A stretch of 64,000 nt of DNA, taken from the NCBI RefSeq assembly GCF_000966285.1, contig NZ_KQ031391.1:2887208-2951207 (forward strand), in the 5' to 3' direction. The DNA comes from Pseudofrankia sp. DC12 (GTDB taxonomy: Bacteria; Actinomycetota; Actinomycetes; Frankiales; Frankiaceae). A program made the translations under genes and the position numbers. The notes beneath the pieces were generated by a model. It saw only the letters and a program-made list of their open reading frames with translations, was not told the origin of the DNA and searched no databases. Shown piece after piece: positions 19,643 to 29,132 of this stretch (the stretch's first letter is position 1; each line of letters begins with the position of its first letter).

Positions 19643-20496
19643 CCAGGCCCGGTCGCGGGCCCAGCTCAGGCGAGTGGTCCACGGGCGGGCCGGACGGGCC
19701 GCCCGGCTGGCTCACCGAGGTGGTGGCGACGGTCGCCGACGGCGGGTTGTCGTTCCATCCGGAGGACTGGCCGGGCCCGCCCCCGCACGCTCGGCCCGCC
19801 GCGGTGCTCATCCTGTTCGGCGCCGGCGAGCGCGGCACCGAGGTGCTACTGCTGGAACGGTCAGCCGGCCTGCGTAAACACGCGGGCCAGCCGGCGTTCC
19901 CGGGCGGCGGCGCCGACCCGAGCGACGGTTCGCCGGCCGCGACCGCGCTGCGCGAGGCCCACGAGGAGGTCGGCCTCGACCCGGCCGGCGTCGAGATTCT
20001 GGGTACCGGCCCGCCGCTCTACGTATCGCACAGCAACTACCTGGTCACCCCGGTCCTGGCCTGGTGGCGCGTGCCGTCGCGCGTCTTCGCCGTCGACCCC
20101 GGCGAGACGTCCGCCGTCGCCAGGGTGCCGGTCACGGAGCTCGTCGACCCGGCGAACCGGGTGCGGCTGAGCCACCCGCGCACGGCGCTGCCAAGCCCCG
20201 CGTTCCGGGTCGCCGGCCTGACGGCCACGGTCTGGGGCTTCACCGCCGGCATTCTCGACGAGCTGCTGCGCCTCGCCGGGCTGGAGCGGCCGTGGGGCGA
20301 AGGCCCGCCAGTCGAGGACGCGACCGTCAATGCGTCCATCGCCCGGCCGGCGGGCGGGCTGCCCGAGGCGGGCGCCGGCGAGATCGACCCGGCCGACCTG
20401 CCGGTGCCGGATCTGGACATCCCCACGCCGGCGGGCGGCCGTGCGGTCGACACCGATCCCGGTGCCGACACCGATGAAGAAGGGTCGGCGGCTTGA
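19639..20496 (+). CDS. Nudix hydrolase, CoA pyrophosphatase type
   Basis: 285-aa enzyme. The UPF0035/CoAse signature [20 protein letters not shown] precedes the variant Nudix box [25 protein letters not shown], both expected in CoA diphosphatases. It probably cleaves CoA or a related dinucleotide. A 70-residue acidic/Pro-rich tail is extra. It overlaps nth and the cupredoxin start by 4 bp each. It corresponds in position to Rv3672c. Confidence 0.88.
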   Translation: MTRPGRGPSSGEWSTGGPDGPPGWLTEVVATVADGGLSFHPEDWPGPPPHARPAAVLILFGAGERGTEVLLLERSAGLRKHAGQPAFPGGGADPSDGSPAATALREAHEEVGLDPAGVEILGTGPPLYVSHSNYLVTPVLAWWRVPSRVFAVDPGETSAVARVPVTELVDPANRVRLSHPRTALPSPAFRVAGLTATVWGFTAGILDELLRLAGLERPWGEGPPVEDATVNASIARPAGGLPEAGAGEIDPADLPVPDLDIPTPAGGRAVDTDPGADTDEEGSAA

Positions 20497-20957
20497 GCAG
20501 GGCCTGGAACAACGCGCAGGCGGTGGAACCGGCCACCGGCACGCCGGGTGGTGTCCCGTCGGGCCGGCGCGTGGCGCTGGCCGCCGCGGCGGTGCTCGCA
20601 CTGGGCGCGGGCGCCACCGGCTGCGCGGCCAAGAAACCGGTCGCGCCCAAGGTCGTCGCGATCGAGACACCGACCATGTCGGACGGCGTCCAGGTCTTTC
20701 ACGTCACCGGCCTGGCCGACCTGCGGTTCGACGTCGGCACCCTGCAGGCGGCGCCCGGCAGGATTCGCGTCGACTTCACGGTCGCGGACGGCTCGGCGTC
20801 CCACAACTTCGTCATCCCGAAGATCCCGGCGGCGCGCACCGACATCGTCGGCGCCGGGACGACCAGATCGGTGACGTTCACCGTCACCGAGCCGGGCGAC
20901 TACCCGGTGATCTGCACGCTGCACCCGAACATGTCCGCCACGCTGCACGTCGGCTGA
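20493..20957 (+). CDS. Cupredoxin-domain lipoprotein
   Basis: 154-aa exported copper protein. A twin-basic signal region, hydrophobic stretch and lipobox-like GATGC-A suggest membrane anchoring at Cys. The cupredoxin domain ends with the type 1 copper pattern: His in ASHNF, then ICTLHPNM giving Cys, His and Met ligands. It starts at a TTG overlapping the Nudix stop (TTGA). The role may be electron transfer or copper handling at the envelope (inference). Confidence 0.82.
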   Translation: MSRAWNNAQAVEPATGTPGGVPSGRRVALAAAAVLALGAGATGCAAKKPVAPKVVAIETPTMSDGVQVFHVTGLADLRFDVGTLQAAPGRIRVDFTVADGSASHNFVIPKIPAARTDIVGAGTTRSVTFTVTEPGDYPVICTLHPNMSATLHVG

Positions 20958-20998
20958 CCCGGCGCGGCACCCGAGGACTCTGGACGACCACGAACTCG

Positions 20999-22180
20999 AT
21001 GAATCTCCTCGACGTCATCCTGCTGCTCGTCGCGCTGCTCTTCGCGGCCTCGGGCTACCGCCAGGGCTTCCTGGTGGGTGCGCTGTCCTTCGTCGGCTTC
21101 CTCGGCGGCGGCATGATCGGCGCCCAGATCGCCTACCCGTTCGCCCAGCTGATCGGCCAGCGCCAGCACGGCGCGCTGATCGCGCTGGCCGTGGTCGTCG
21201 TGCTCGCCTGCCTCGGCCAGGTCGCCGGCACGGCCGCCGGGGTCGCGCTACGCAGCCGGCTCACCTGGCGTCCCGGGGAGACCGTGGACTCGCTCGCCGG
21301 AGCGGTGCTGGCTGGGCTGTCGGTGCTGCTGGTCGCCTGGCTGCTGGCGACCGCGGTGGAACGCTCGCCCTACCCGACCGCGGCGCGCGAGGTCCGCGGT
21401 TCCGCCGTGCTGACGACGGTCGACGCCGGCATGCCGGGCGCTGTTCGGGACGCGTTCTCCAGCCTGCGCAGGCTGGCCGACGGGAGCGGCTTCCCCGCCG
21501 TGTTCTCCGGCATCGGCGGCGGGTCGATCGTCGCGACCGATCCGCCCGACCCGAGGGTCGTGCACGATCAGGACGTGCTCGACGCGTCGGCGAGCGTGCT
21601 GAAGGTCCGCGGGATCGCGCCCTCCTGCTCCCGGCAGATCGAGGGCAGCGGCTTCGTCTTCGCTCCCCAGCACGTCATGACAAACGCCCATGTGGTCGCC
21701 GGTGTCCGGGAGCCGTCCGTCGAGGCCGGCGGGCGCCAGCTGCCGGCGCGGGTGGTGCTGTTCGACCCGGCCCGCGACATCGCGGTGCTCTACGTACCGG
21801 ACCTCAACCGGGCTCCGCTGCGGCTGCAGAGTTCTCCCGACGGACACGCCGACGACAGCGCGGTCATCGCCGGCTACCCGGAGGACGGGCCCTACCAGCT
21901 CGTCGCGGCCCGGATCCGCGACCGGCAGGCGGCGAGGGCTCCGGACATCTACTCCCGCGGCAGTGTCGTGCGTGACATCTTCGCCCTCCGCGGCACGGTG
22001 CTGCCGGGCAACTCCGGCGGCCCGCTGCTGTCGACCACCGGAACCGTCTACGGGATGATCTTCGCGGCCGCCACCGACGACAACGACACCGGGTACGCGC
22101 TGACCGCCGACGAGGTCAGCGCGTCGGCACAGGCCTCGGCGAGCGCGACCACCCCCGTCAGCACCAGCGGCTGCCGCTGA
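20999..22180 (+). CDS. marP: MarP-type periplasmic serine protease
   Basis: 393 aa. Four N-terminal transmembrane helices (CvpA-like, residues 1-120) anchor a chymotrypsin-like protease with triad H231 (TNAHV), D260 (PARDIAVL) and S339 (GNSGGP). C210 and C392 are placed where mycobacterial MarP has a regulatory disulfide. MarP is required for acid and oxidative-stress survival in M. tuberculosis. It sits at the end of the nth-Nudix-cupredoxin run, converging without a gap on the hydrolase gene. Confidence 0.94.
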   Translation: MNLLDVILLLVALLFAASGYRQGFLVGALSFVGFLGGGMIGAQIAYPFAQLIGQRQHGALIALAVVVVLACLGQVAGTAAGVALRSRLTWRPGETVDSLAGAVLAGLSVLLVAWLLATAVERSPYPTAAREVRGSAVLTTVDAGMPGAVRDAFSSLRRLADGSGFPAVFSGIGGGSIVATDPPDPRVVHDQDVLDASASVLKVRGIAPSCSRQIEGSGFVFAPQHVMTNAHVVAGVREPSVEAGGRQLPARVVLFDPARDIAVLYVPDLNRAPLRLQSSPDGHADDSAVIAGYPEDGPYQLVAARIRDRQAARAPDIYSRGSVVRDIFALRGTVLPGNSGGPLLSTTGTVYGMIFAAATDDNDTGYALTADEVSASAQASASATTPVSTSGCR

Positions 22181-23110
22181 TCAGGGTGCCGGAGCGCCCA
22201 GCCAGCGCAACAGGATGTCGCTGACCTGGTCGGGCGCCTCCTCGGGCAGGAAATGGCCCACACCGGGTAGCAGCTGCCAGCTGTAGGGCCCGCTGACGAA
22301 GCGGCCCGAGCCCTGCGCGGTGTCCGGCAGCAGGAACGGGTCGCCACCCCCGTGCAGGTGCAGCACGGGGCAGCTCACCGCCCGGCGCAGCGCCTGGGCG
22401 AACCGGGCGCCGTCAGGCCGGAACAGCGAACGGAAGACCCAGCGGTGGTACTCCAGCGAGCTGTGCGCCACCCCCGGAATCCGCATCGCCGCCCGGTAGC
22501 GCCGGTCCTCCTCGTCGGTGGGGAAGCCGGGGCCACCCCAGGAGCGCAGGTAACCGCCCACCCGGGCCGCGTCCGCGGCGACCAGCTGCCGCTCCGGACT
22601 CCAGGGCAGCTGGAAGCCGAACAGGTGCGCACCGGCGAGGCCCTGCCCGCGCGGGTCGACGGCGTACTCGTGCCGAATCCGCAGCGGGTGGGGCATCCCG
22701 AGCACGGCGATCCGGCGGACCTGACGGGGCCAGACGGCCGCCGCCGTCCAGCTGGCGAGCCCACCCCAGTCCTGACCGACGAGGACCGCGTCGCGCTCCC
22801 CGAGCGCGCGGATCAACCCGGCGACGTCGTCAGCGAGCGTGAAGGCGTCGTATCCGCGGGGCGGCTTGTCGCTGGCGCCGTAGCCCCGCAGGTCCGGCGC
22901 GACGACCCGGTAGCCGGCGGCGGCCAGCGCCACCAACTGGTGGCGCCAAGCCCACCAGAACTGCGGAAATCCATGCAGCAGCAGCACCAACGGCCCCTGG
23001 CCCAGCTCGGCCACGTGCAGCCGGGTGCCATTCGCGGACACGTCGCGATGCCGCCACGGCCCATCGATCAGGACGCTGGCGGGATCCGGCGCGGCCTCGT
23101 CCATCCCCAC
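22181..23110 (-). CDS. Alpha/beta-hydrolase, epoxide hydrolase-like (EphE position)
   Basis: 309-aa hydrolase. The oxyanion-hole motif is HGFPQFWWAW (46-55). The nucleophile elbow GQDWGG has Asp114 rather than Ser, typical of epoxide hydrolases and haloalkane dehalogenases. The catalytic His lies in GVGHFLPEE near the end. Mycobacteria carry ephE next to marP, matching this order. Substrate unknown. Confidence 0.88.
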   Translation of the reverse strand: MGMDEAAPDPASVLIDGPWRHRDVSANGTRLHVAELGQGPLVLLLHGFPQFWWAWRHQLVALAAAGYRVVAPDLRGYGASDKPPRGYDAFTLADDVAGLIRALGERDAVLVGQDWGGLASWTAAAVWPRQVRRIAVLGMPHPLRIRHEYAVDPRGQGLAGAHLFGFQLPWSPERQLVAADAARVGGYLRSWGGPGFPTDEEDRRYRAAMRIPGVAHSSLEYHRWVFRSLFRPDGARFAQALRRAVSCPVLHLHGGGDPFLLPDTAQGSGRFVSGPYSWQLLPGVGHFLPEEAPDQVSDILLRWLGAPAP

Positions 23111-23237
23111 GAGAATCGCAGACCGAGCCGGCCGCCGGGCCGGCCGGTAGCCACGGGACGCCCGCCAACCGGCCGCGGACGGCGGTGATCAGCTCAACGT
23201 GGCCACGAGCGCCCCGGCCACCGGGCCGCTCGACGGT

Positions 23238-23861
23238 TCAGGCGCGAGGCTCGACGGCTCCGGGCCGGTCGAACTCGGCGGGCCGGCGGCCGGCCGGCCC
23301 GGCGGCCTCCCGGGACTGCGGGATCGGCGCGAAGACCGGCCCACCCGGGCGCGCCGGGCCCGTCGGGCCGGCCGCGGGAGCCGCCTTCGCCGCGGGCCCG
23401 CCGCGGGCCTCGCCGGCGCCCGTCGCGTACCGCAACAACGCGACGTCCTCCCGAACCGACGCGACCGTCCGGCGCGGCGGCTGCAACTTGCGCAACCGCA
23501 GCGCGGCCAGCAGCGCCAGCACGCCGGCGAGCACCAACAGCAGCCCGGCCGTCAGCAGGAAGGCCCAGAACCGCTCCAGACCCAGCCAGGCGAAGAGCTC
23601 ACCCACGAAGATCATCAACGCGAGCAGCGCGCCCAGCACCAGGCCGGCCGCGACGCCGAGCAGCCCGATACCGACCGCGGCCGACGCCACCTGGCGTCCC
23701 ACCTCGGCCTTGGCCAGCTCGATCTCCTGCCGCACGAGCAGCGACACGTCCTTGGTCGCGAGCGCGACCAGCTCACCCAGCGACGCGTCCCGCCCCGGGC
23801 GCCGATCCCCTTGTCCGAACACCGCCACAGGTTCCTCCCACATCCCCGCGGTTGTCGGCAC
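23238..23861 (-). CDS. Phage-holin-like (DUF1469) membrane protein
   Basis: 207 aa: an N-terminal helix ELVALATKDVSLLVRQEIELAKAEV, two transmembrane helices (about 60-85 and 95-120) and a long Pro/Ala-rich cytoplasmic tail. Members are called phage holin family but are chromosomal and of unknown function. The position after the EphE-like gene is conserved (Rv3669 in mycobacteria). An ATG six codons in is an alternative start. Confidence 0.8.
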   Translation of the reverse strand: MPTTAGMWEEPVAVFGQGDRRPGRDASLGELVALATKDVSLLVRQEIELAKAEVGRQVASAAVGIGLLGVAAGLVLGALLALMIFVGELFAWLGLERFWAFLLTAGLLLVLAGVLALLAALRLRKLQPPRRTVASVREDVALLRYATGAGEARGGPAAKAAPAAGPTGPARPGGPVFAPIPQSREAAGPAGRRPAEFDRPGAVEPRA

Positions 23862-24030
23862 CGCGCCCGCCCCCGGGTCCGCCGGCCATCCCGCACGGCC
23901 AGACGTCCGTCCCCACGTCGAGTGTGCCGCCAGCGCCGCCCCAGCGCGGCGCGTAGCGATAAGTGAGCCGGTATGTGGCAGCGTCTACACACGGCCGAGC
24001 GGCCGGCAGGGCCGGTGTAGCGTCGGCCCG

Positions 24031-24903
24031 GTGTCGACAGCGCCCAGCACCCAGGCCAGTACCGGGCTCGACCCGTTCGCCCGGGTCGCCGCCCTGCCCG
24101 GCGTGGCCGAGGCCGTCACGGCGGCTCGGTCGGCCGTGGACACGCTGTTGCGCCACCGGCTGCTGCGCCGCCAGAGCGCCGAGGTGACAGCCGAGGCGTC
24201 GTTGCGCTCCGCCCGGGCCAGCGCCGCGTTGGAAGGCCACGACCTCGGCCTCGAAGGGCTGCGAGCCCGGCTGACCGCCGGCGAGCCGGCGGGCCAGGGC
24301 GGGGACGACCTGGCGGTGACGCTGGGCGCGGTGCGGCTGTACGCCGAGCTGGGCAGCCTGAGCACCGCCTGGGAGCGTGCCCCGCGACAGGCCTTGGCCC
24401 GCATGCACACCCTGCTCGGGCGGGGGATCATCGCCGACGCCGAGCTCGGCCGGCCTCGGGCCGGGGGCGGCGGAGCGGACCCGCTCGGCCTGGGCGCGCC
24501 GCCCGGCCCGGCCGAGCTGTCCGCCCGGTTGGACGGCCTGGTCGGCCTCCTGGTCGAGAAGACGACGGCGCCGGCGATCGTGGTCAGCGCTGTCGTGCAC
24601 GGCGAGCTCCTCGCGCTGCGGCCGTTCGGGAGCCTGGACGGCATGATCGGCCGGGCCGCCGCCCGACTGGTGCTCATCGGCCGGGGGCTCGACCCCAAGG
24701 CCGTCACCGCGGCCGATGTCGGTCACCTGGAGGCCGGTCTTGGCGACGACACCGTCGCCGACTACCGGACGGCGGCGGCCGGGTACGTCCACGGCGGAGC
24801 TGACGGCCTGCGAACCTGGCTGCTGCACTGCGCGCGCGCCACCGAGCTCGGCGCCCGCGAGTCCCTCGCCGTCTGCGAGGCGATCAGCCGGGCGGCCTCC
24901 TGA
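24031..24903 (+). CDS. Fic-like protein with degenerate active site
   Basis: 290 aa, GTG start. The N-terminal half has the SARASAALEGHDL segment typical of Fic-domain proteins. The region where HPFxDGNGR is expected reads ALRPFGSLDGMIGRAAARL. The catalytic His is replaced by Arg and the loop is altered, so AMP-transfer activity is doubtful. It precedes the Tad operon in related actinobacteria, where it is annotated as Fic or oxidoreductase. Function unknown. Confidence 0.65.
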   Translation: MSTAPSTQASTGLDPFARVAALPGVAEAVTAARSAVDTLLRHRLLRRQSAEVTAEASLRSARASAALEGHDLGLEGLRARLTAGEPAGQGGDDLAVTLGAVRLYAELGSLSTAWERAPRQALARMHTLLGRGIIADAELGRPRAGGGGADPLGLGAPPGPAELSARLDGLVGLLVEKTTAPAIVVSAVVHGELLALRPFGSLDGMIGRAAARLVLIGRGLDPKAVTAADVGHLEAGLGDDTVADYRTAAAGYVHGGADGLRTWLLHCARATELGARESLAVCEAISRAAS

Positions 24904-25035
24904 CAGGTTCCGCGCAACGCGGCCAACCTTCTCTTGTAGCGCATCGAATGCCCTGTGGATGGTCGTCCTCCACAGGGCGCCCTCGGGTGCACGGTAGGCG
25001 GGACTCGCCCTCCGGACCGAAGGGACGTGGGTGCC

Positions 25036-26304
25036 ATGCCCCCTGCCCCCACCACCCGTACCGCGCGGGACCCCGGCGTTCTGGCCGCGGACCCGCCCCT
25101 GCTCGACGCGGTGCGCGACCGACTGGCTGAGGCCTCGCACCCGCCGACACCCGCGGACGTCGCCCGAGCGCTCGCCCAGGTCGCCGGCCCGTTGCCCGCG
25201 GCGGACCAGGAGGCCGCCCGGCGGGCCGTCACCGCCGAACTGCTCGGCGCCGGGCCGTTGGAGGCGCTGCTCTCGGACCCAGGCGTGACGGACGTCCTGG
25301 TCAACGGCCCAGCCCTGGTCTGGGTCGACCGCGGGTCCGGTCTGGAGCGCACCGAGGTCCGCTTCACCGGCGAGGAGGCCGTCCGGCGGCTCGCGACCCG
25401 GCTTGCTGCCGCCGCCGGCCGGCGCCTCGACGCGGCCGCGCCGTTCGCCGACGCGCGCCTGCCGGACGGCACCAGGCTGCACGCCGTGCTCGCCCCCGTG
25501 GCGGCTGATGGGACCTGCCTGTCGCTGCGCCGGCCGCGCCGGGTGCCACTCACCCTCGCCGAGTGCGCCGACGGCCAGGACGCGGCGCTGCCCGGGGTGC
25601 TGCGGGCGCTGGTCGCCGGCCGGCTCGCGGTCGTGGTCACCGGCGGCACGGGCACCGGCAAGACGACGCTGCTCGCGGCGCTGCTCGGCTGCGTGCATCC
25701 GGCGGAACGCGTCGTCATCGTCGAGGACACCTCCGAGCTGGTGGTGCCGCGAGACAACCTCGTCCGGCTGCAGGGCCGGCCCGCGAACATCGAGGGAGCC
25801 GGCGCGATCACCCAGCGGGACCTGGTCCGCCAGGCTCTTCGGATGCGGCCGGACCGGCTGGTCGTCGGCGAGGTCCGGGGCCCGGAGGTGCTCGATCTGC
25901 TGGTCGCCTTCAACACGGGTCATGACGGCGGGATGACGACCCTTCACGCGAACGCCGCCGGGGCGCTGCCCGCGCGGATGGAGGCGCTGGGCGCGCTCGC
26001 CGGACTCTCCCGAGAGGCGGTGCACAGCCAGTTGGCGGCGGCCGTACAGGTGACCGTGCACCTGCGTCGGGACAACACCGGGCGACGGGCCGTCGCGACC
26101 ATCGGCGTGCTGCGCCAGGATTCGGACGGCCTGGTGCGGGTCAGGCCAGCGCTGGTCGCGGCGCCCGCGGTCCATCCCGCGGCCGGCCGGGAACCAGGCG
26201 GCTCGCCGGGCGCCCTGCTGCCGGCGGACGACCTCGCCGCGCTGCGCGGCCTGCTGCGCGACCGTGGCGTCGTCCTGCCACCTCCGTTCGGGGCACGCCC
26301 GTGA
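25036..26304 (+). CDS. tadA: TadA/CpaF-type secretion ATPase
   Basis: 422-aa hexameric ATPase that powers Flp-type pilus assembly or secretion. It has Walker A TGGTGTGKTTLL at about 205-216, the Asp box VVIVEDTSELV, Walker B DRLVVGEVRGPEVLDLL, and His box GHDGGMTTLHAN. It opens a compact operon (overlap of 4 bp with the next gene). The Ssd/TadZ-like gene usually upstream in Streptomyces and mycobacteria is absent from its expected place. Confidence 0.93.
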   Translation: MPPAPTTRTARDPGVLAADPPLLDAVRDRLAEASHPPTPADVARALAQVAGPLPAADQEAARRAVTAELLGAGPLEALLSDPGVTDVLVNGPALVWVDRGSGLERTEVRFTGEEAVRRLATRLAAAAGRRLDAAAPFADARLPDGTRLHAVLAPVAADGTCLSLRRPRRVPLTLAECADGQDAALPGVLRALVAGRLAVVVTGGTGTGKTTLLAALLGCVHPAERVVIVEDTSELVVPRDNLVRLQGRPANIEGAGAITQRDLVRQALRMRPDRLVVGEVRGPEVLDLLVAFNTGHDGGMTTLHANAAGALPARMEALGALAGLSREAVHSQLAAAVQVTVHLRRDNTGRRAVATIGVLRQDSDGLVRVRPALVAAPAVHPAAGREPGGSPGALLPADDLAALRGLLRDRGVVLPPPFGARP

Positions 26305-27797
26305 TCGCCGCGATGCTCGGGGTCGTCGTCCTGGTCACGGCGGTCCGGTCGGTCCGGCGAGCCGCGCGACGCCGACGGTCGGCCGACGACCGCGCCGTCG
26401 CCGAGGACCTGCTGGTGGCCTTCGCCGCCGAGCTCGACGCCGGGGCCGAGCCGGCCGCAGCCCTGGGCTCGGCCGTCACGGCGGCCAATGCCGTCGGCAC
26501 CGCGTCCGACCCGGGGGCCGGTGCGGCGAGCGGCGGCGAGCTGGACGTGGTGGCCGCCGGGCTCGCGGCCGGGACGGACCCGGCTGGGCTGCTGGCGGGC
26601 TGCCGGACGCCCGCGCTGCGCCAGCTCGGGATCGCGTTGCGGGTGTGCCGAGCGGGCGGGGCCCGGCTCGCGCCGGTCGCGCGAGCCCTCGCCGGGCAGG
26701 CGCAGGGGGATGCTCGGCGGGCCGGTGAGCTCGCCGCCGCGCTCGCCGGGCCACGGTCGTCCGGCCGTCTGGTGGCCGGGCTGCCGGTCGTCGGCCTCGC
26801 CTTCGCCGCCCTTCTCGGTGCCGGGCCGATGCACGTCCTGCTGGGCACCTCGGCCGGTTCGGCCTGCCTGGCCGCCGGGGTGCTGCTCGACCTGCTGGGT
26901 CTGCGCTGGCTGCGTTGGACCGGCGACCGGGTCGCGCGGCGGGCCGAGCCGCCGGCCGGGCGTGTGGACCGGGACTCCCACGGCCGGGGGCGGCACCCGA
27001 CTGTGACCCCAGGCGTGTCCTTCCGTCCCGGGCGGGGGGTCGCGGCCGCCAGGCAGCCGCGTCGATCCGTCGCCGACCCCGCCCGGCGCCTGCCCGGCCC
27101 GGCTGACCGGCGGATCGTCCGGCCTTTGGTGATGGGCACCGCGGCGGTCCTGTTGGGCGCCGCTGCCGTGACGCTGGTCGGCCACGATCAGCGCGGGTTC
27201 GGAGTGATGTTCGCGGCCGGGACGGCCGCCGCGCTGGTCGGAGCGGTGGCGCGCGCCGATCCGGACCGGGCGCGACGGGAGCGGCTCCTGGCCGACCTGC
27301 CGCTGGCGCTCGATCTCGTCGCGGCCTGTCTCGTGGCGGGCGCGACCGTGCCAGCGGCGCTGGAGGCGACCGCGGACGGGGTCGGCGGGCCGCTGGGCAC
27401 CGAGCTGCGGGCGACCGCGCGGGGGCTGCGGCTCGGCGCGCCGGCCGGCCAGGCGACCGCCCGGATGATGGCTGCCGGGCAGGCGCCGGCCGGGCTGCTC
27501 ACACAGGCCTCGCGTCGCGTCACCGGCCATCGCGCGGCGGGCCGTGGGCATCCGCTCTGGGCGGCCGCGCAGGCGCTTGGCCGGGTGGAGACCAGCGGCG
27601 CCCGGCTTGCCGAGGCGCTCACCAATATCGCCGCCCGGGCCCGCGCGCAAGCCCACGACGAGGCGATCGGCGCGGCCCGTCGTGCCGGCGTCGCGGCCGT
27701 CGCCCCACTGGGCCTGTGCTTCCTGCCGGCGTTCCTGCTGCTCGGTGTGGTCCCGACGATTCTCGGCTCGTTTCACGGGCTGTGGCCGGCCTCGTGA
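26301..27797 (+). CDS. TadB-TadC fused platform protein
   Basis: 498-aa inner-membrane platform for the Tad machine. The N-terminal half (1-215) is a TadB-like T2SSF unit with two helices near 155-205. A polar linker rich in Arg/Gly/Pro joins a TadC-like half (about 275-498) with LADLPLALDLVAACLVAGA and a final hydrophobic VAPLGLCFLPAFLLLGVVP. Many relatives encode these separately. GTG start overlapping tadA. Confidence 0.85.
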   Translation: MIAAMLGVVVLVTAVRSVRRAARRRRSADDRAVAEDLLVAFAAELDAGAEPAAALGSAVTAANAVGTASDPGAGAASGGELDVVAAGLAAGTDPAGLLAGCRTPALRQLGIALRVCRAGGARLAPVARALAGQAQGDARRAGELAAALAGPRSSGRLVAGLPVVGLAFAALLGAGPMHVLLGTSAGSACLAAGVLLDLLGLRWLRWTGDRVARRAEPPAGRVDRDSHGRGRHPTVTPGVSFRPGRGVAAARQPRRSVADPARRLPGPADRRIVRPLVMGTAAVLLGAAAVTLVGHDQRGFGVMFAAGTAAALVGAVARADPDRARRERLLADLPLALDLVAACLVAGATVPAALEATADGVGGPLGTELRATARGLRLGAPAGQATARMMAAGQAPAGLLTQASRRVTGHRAAGRGHPLWAAAQALGRVETSGARLAEALTNIAARARAQAHDEAIGAARRAGVAAVAPLGLCFLPAFLLLGVVPTILGSFHGLWPAS

Positions 27798-28041
27798 GGA
27801 CCGCCGGGCCCCCGGTTGGTTCGCCCTGGGCTCAGCCCGAGGGGCAGTCGTGGGCCAGTCTCCGCTCCGTCGCCGCGGCCCCAAGTGCGGCTGTGGACGG
27901 GCGCGCGTTCTCCACAGACGATCCCGCCGGCCTGGCGCGACGGGTCGCGTCCCGACACGCTCTCCCTGCTCAGCGGGTCCGCATCTCAGCCGGCGACGCG
28001 GTGGCCAGGTAGCTGCCGCCCGGATCACGGAGGTCTCAGCA

Positions 28042-28341
28042 ATGTCCCTGCTGCCGACGGTCATCTCGTTCGCCGCGATGGTGGCGGGCTGCGCGCTCTT
28101 GGCCCACGGGCTCGCGCGACACCCGACAGAGCATCGATGCGCGTCCTGGGAAGTGCCCAGCCAACCGCCTTGGACGGACCGGGGCCGGCGCCGCGACGCG
28201 GGTATGTCGACCGCCGAGTACGCCGTCGGCACCGTCGCCGCGGTGGCGTTCGCGGGAGTGCTCTACGCGGTCGTCCGCAGCTCGGCGACCCACGACCTGA
28301 TGATGTCGGTGGTCCGCCGCGCCCTCACGCTTCCCTTCTGA
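28042..28341 (+). CDS. Flp pilin-like DUF4244 protein
   Basis: 99 aa, well-placed GGAGGT ribosome site. A first hydrophobic helix and Trp/Arg-rich linker precede a class III prepilin-like sequence. DAG is followed by MSTAEYAVGTVAAVAFAG, with Glu at +5 of the putative mature protein, then a transmembrane helix. It is probably the major pilin subunit of this Tad system. A shorter start at the internal Met of MSTAEY is less likely because there is no ribosome site there. Confidence 0.82.
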   Translation: MSLLPTVISFAAMVAGCALLAHGLARHPTEHRCASWEVPSQPPWTDRGRRRDAGMSTAEYAVGTVAAVAFAGVLYAVVRSSATHDLMMSVVRRALTLPF

Positions 28342-28343
28342 CC

Positions 28344-29132
28344 GTGAAGCGGACTCGCGGCGCGCCCGCGGCACCGCCGGATCGCCGGTTCATCCCGCCA
28401 GACAGCGCGCCTCAGGCGCGCGCCCGCGGGGCCTGGCGGCCCGACCGGGGTCAGGCCACCGCCGAGCTGGCCCTCGGCCTGCCGACGCTGGGCGCGGTCG
28501 TCGTCCTGGCCTTGTGGCTGCTCGCCGCGGTCGGTGCACAGGCGCGCCTGGACGAGGCGGCAAGGATCGGAGCCCGGGCCGCCGCCCGCGGCGACGACGA
28601 CGGCCAGGTCACCAGGTGGGTCCGCGACGCGGCGCCGGCCGGCGCGACAGTCGAGATCGCCCGACGGGACGACCAGGTGGCGGTGACGGTGCGCTACCGG
28701 ATCGTCGCGGCCGGCCCGCTCGTGACGCCCCTCGCGCTTACCGCGACAGCGACAGCTCCGTCCGAACTTGCGATCACGAACGCGGCGTCGGCCGAAGTGG
28801 TCGATCCAGTCGGGGGCGACGCCGCGTCTCCCAGCGTGCCGCCTCCTTCGGGCAGGGGCACCCGGCCCCCGCTGACGACCGTCCGCCCCAGCGGCGTCCC
28901 TGACGGCGCCAGTGGCGTCCCCGCCGGCCTCACGCCGCAGCCAACCGGTGTGCCGTCGGCGGGCCCGGCAGCAGGTCCTGGCCGAAGCCCCGCTGGCGCG
29001 GCTTCCGCGGCGAGCAGACCGCCACCGACAGCGTCCGGGCCATCCGCGGTTCAGCAGGCCACGAGCGCAGCTGGCGACCCGAGCCCGAGCACGGGCTTAC
29101 CGAACAGCGAGAACAGCGAGAACAACGGGTGA
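28344..29132 (+). CDS. TadE-family minor pilin with Pro/Ser-rich tail
   Basis: 262 aa from a GTG two bases after the pilin stop. A basic leader is followed by DRGQATAELALGLPTLGAVVV, the TadE transmembrane motif with conserved Glu. A small domain reaches about residue 140. Beyond that a 120-residue Pro/Ser/Gly/Ala-rich region ends in NSENSENNG, unusually long for TadE and likely extracellular. Confidence 0.83.
   Translation: MKRTRGAPAAPPDRRFIPPDSAPQARARGAWRPDRGQATAELALGLPTLGAVVVLALWLLAAVGAQARLDEAARIGARAAARGDDDGQVTRWVRDAAPAGATVEIARRDDQVAVTVRYRIVAAGPLVTPLALTATATAPSELAITNAASAEVVDPVGGDAASPSVPPPSGRGTRPPLTTVRPSGVPDGASGVPAGLTPQPTGVPSAGPAAGPGRSPAGAASAASRPPPTASGPSAVQQATSAAGDPSPSTGLPNSENSENNG

Noticed and set aside
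23773-26175. 800-codon frame antisense to the Fic-like and tadA genes
   Set aside because: It crosses the boundaries of two supported genes and lacks motifs or a ribosome site.
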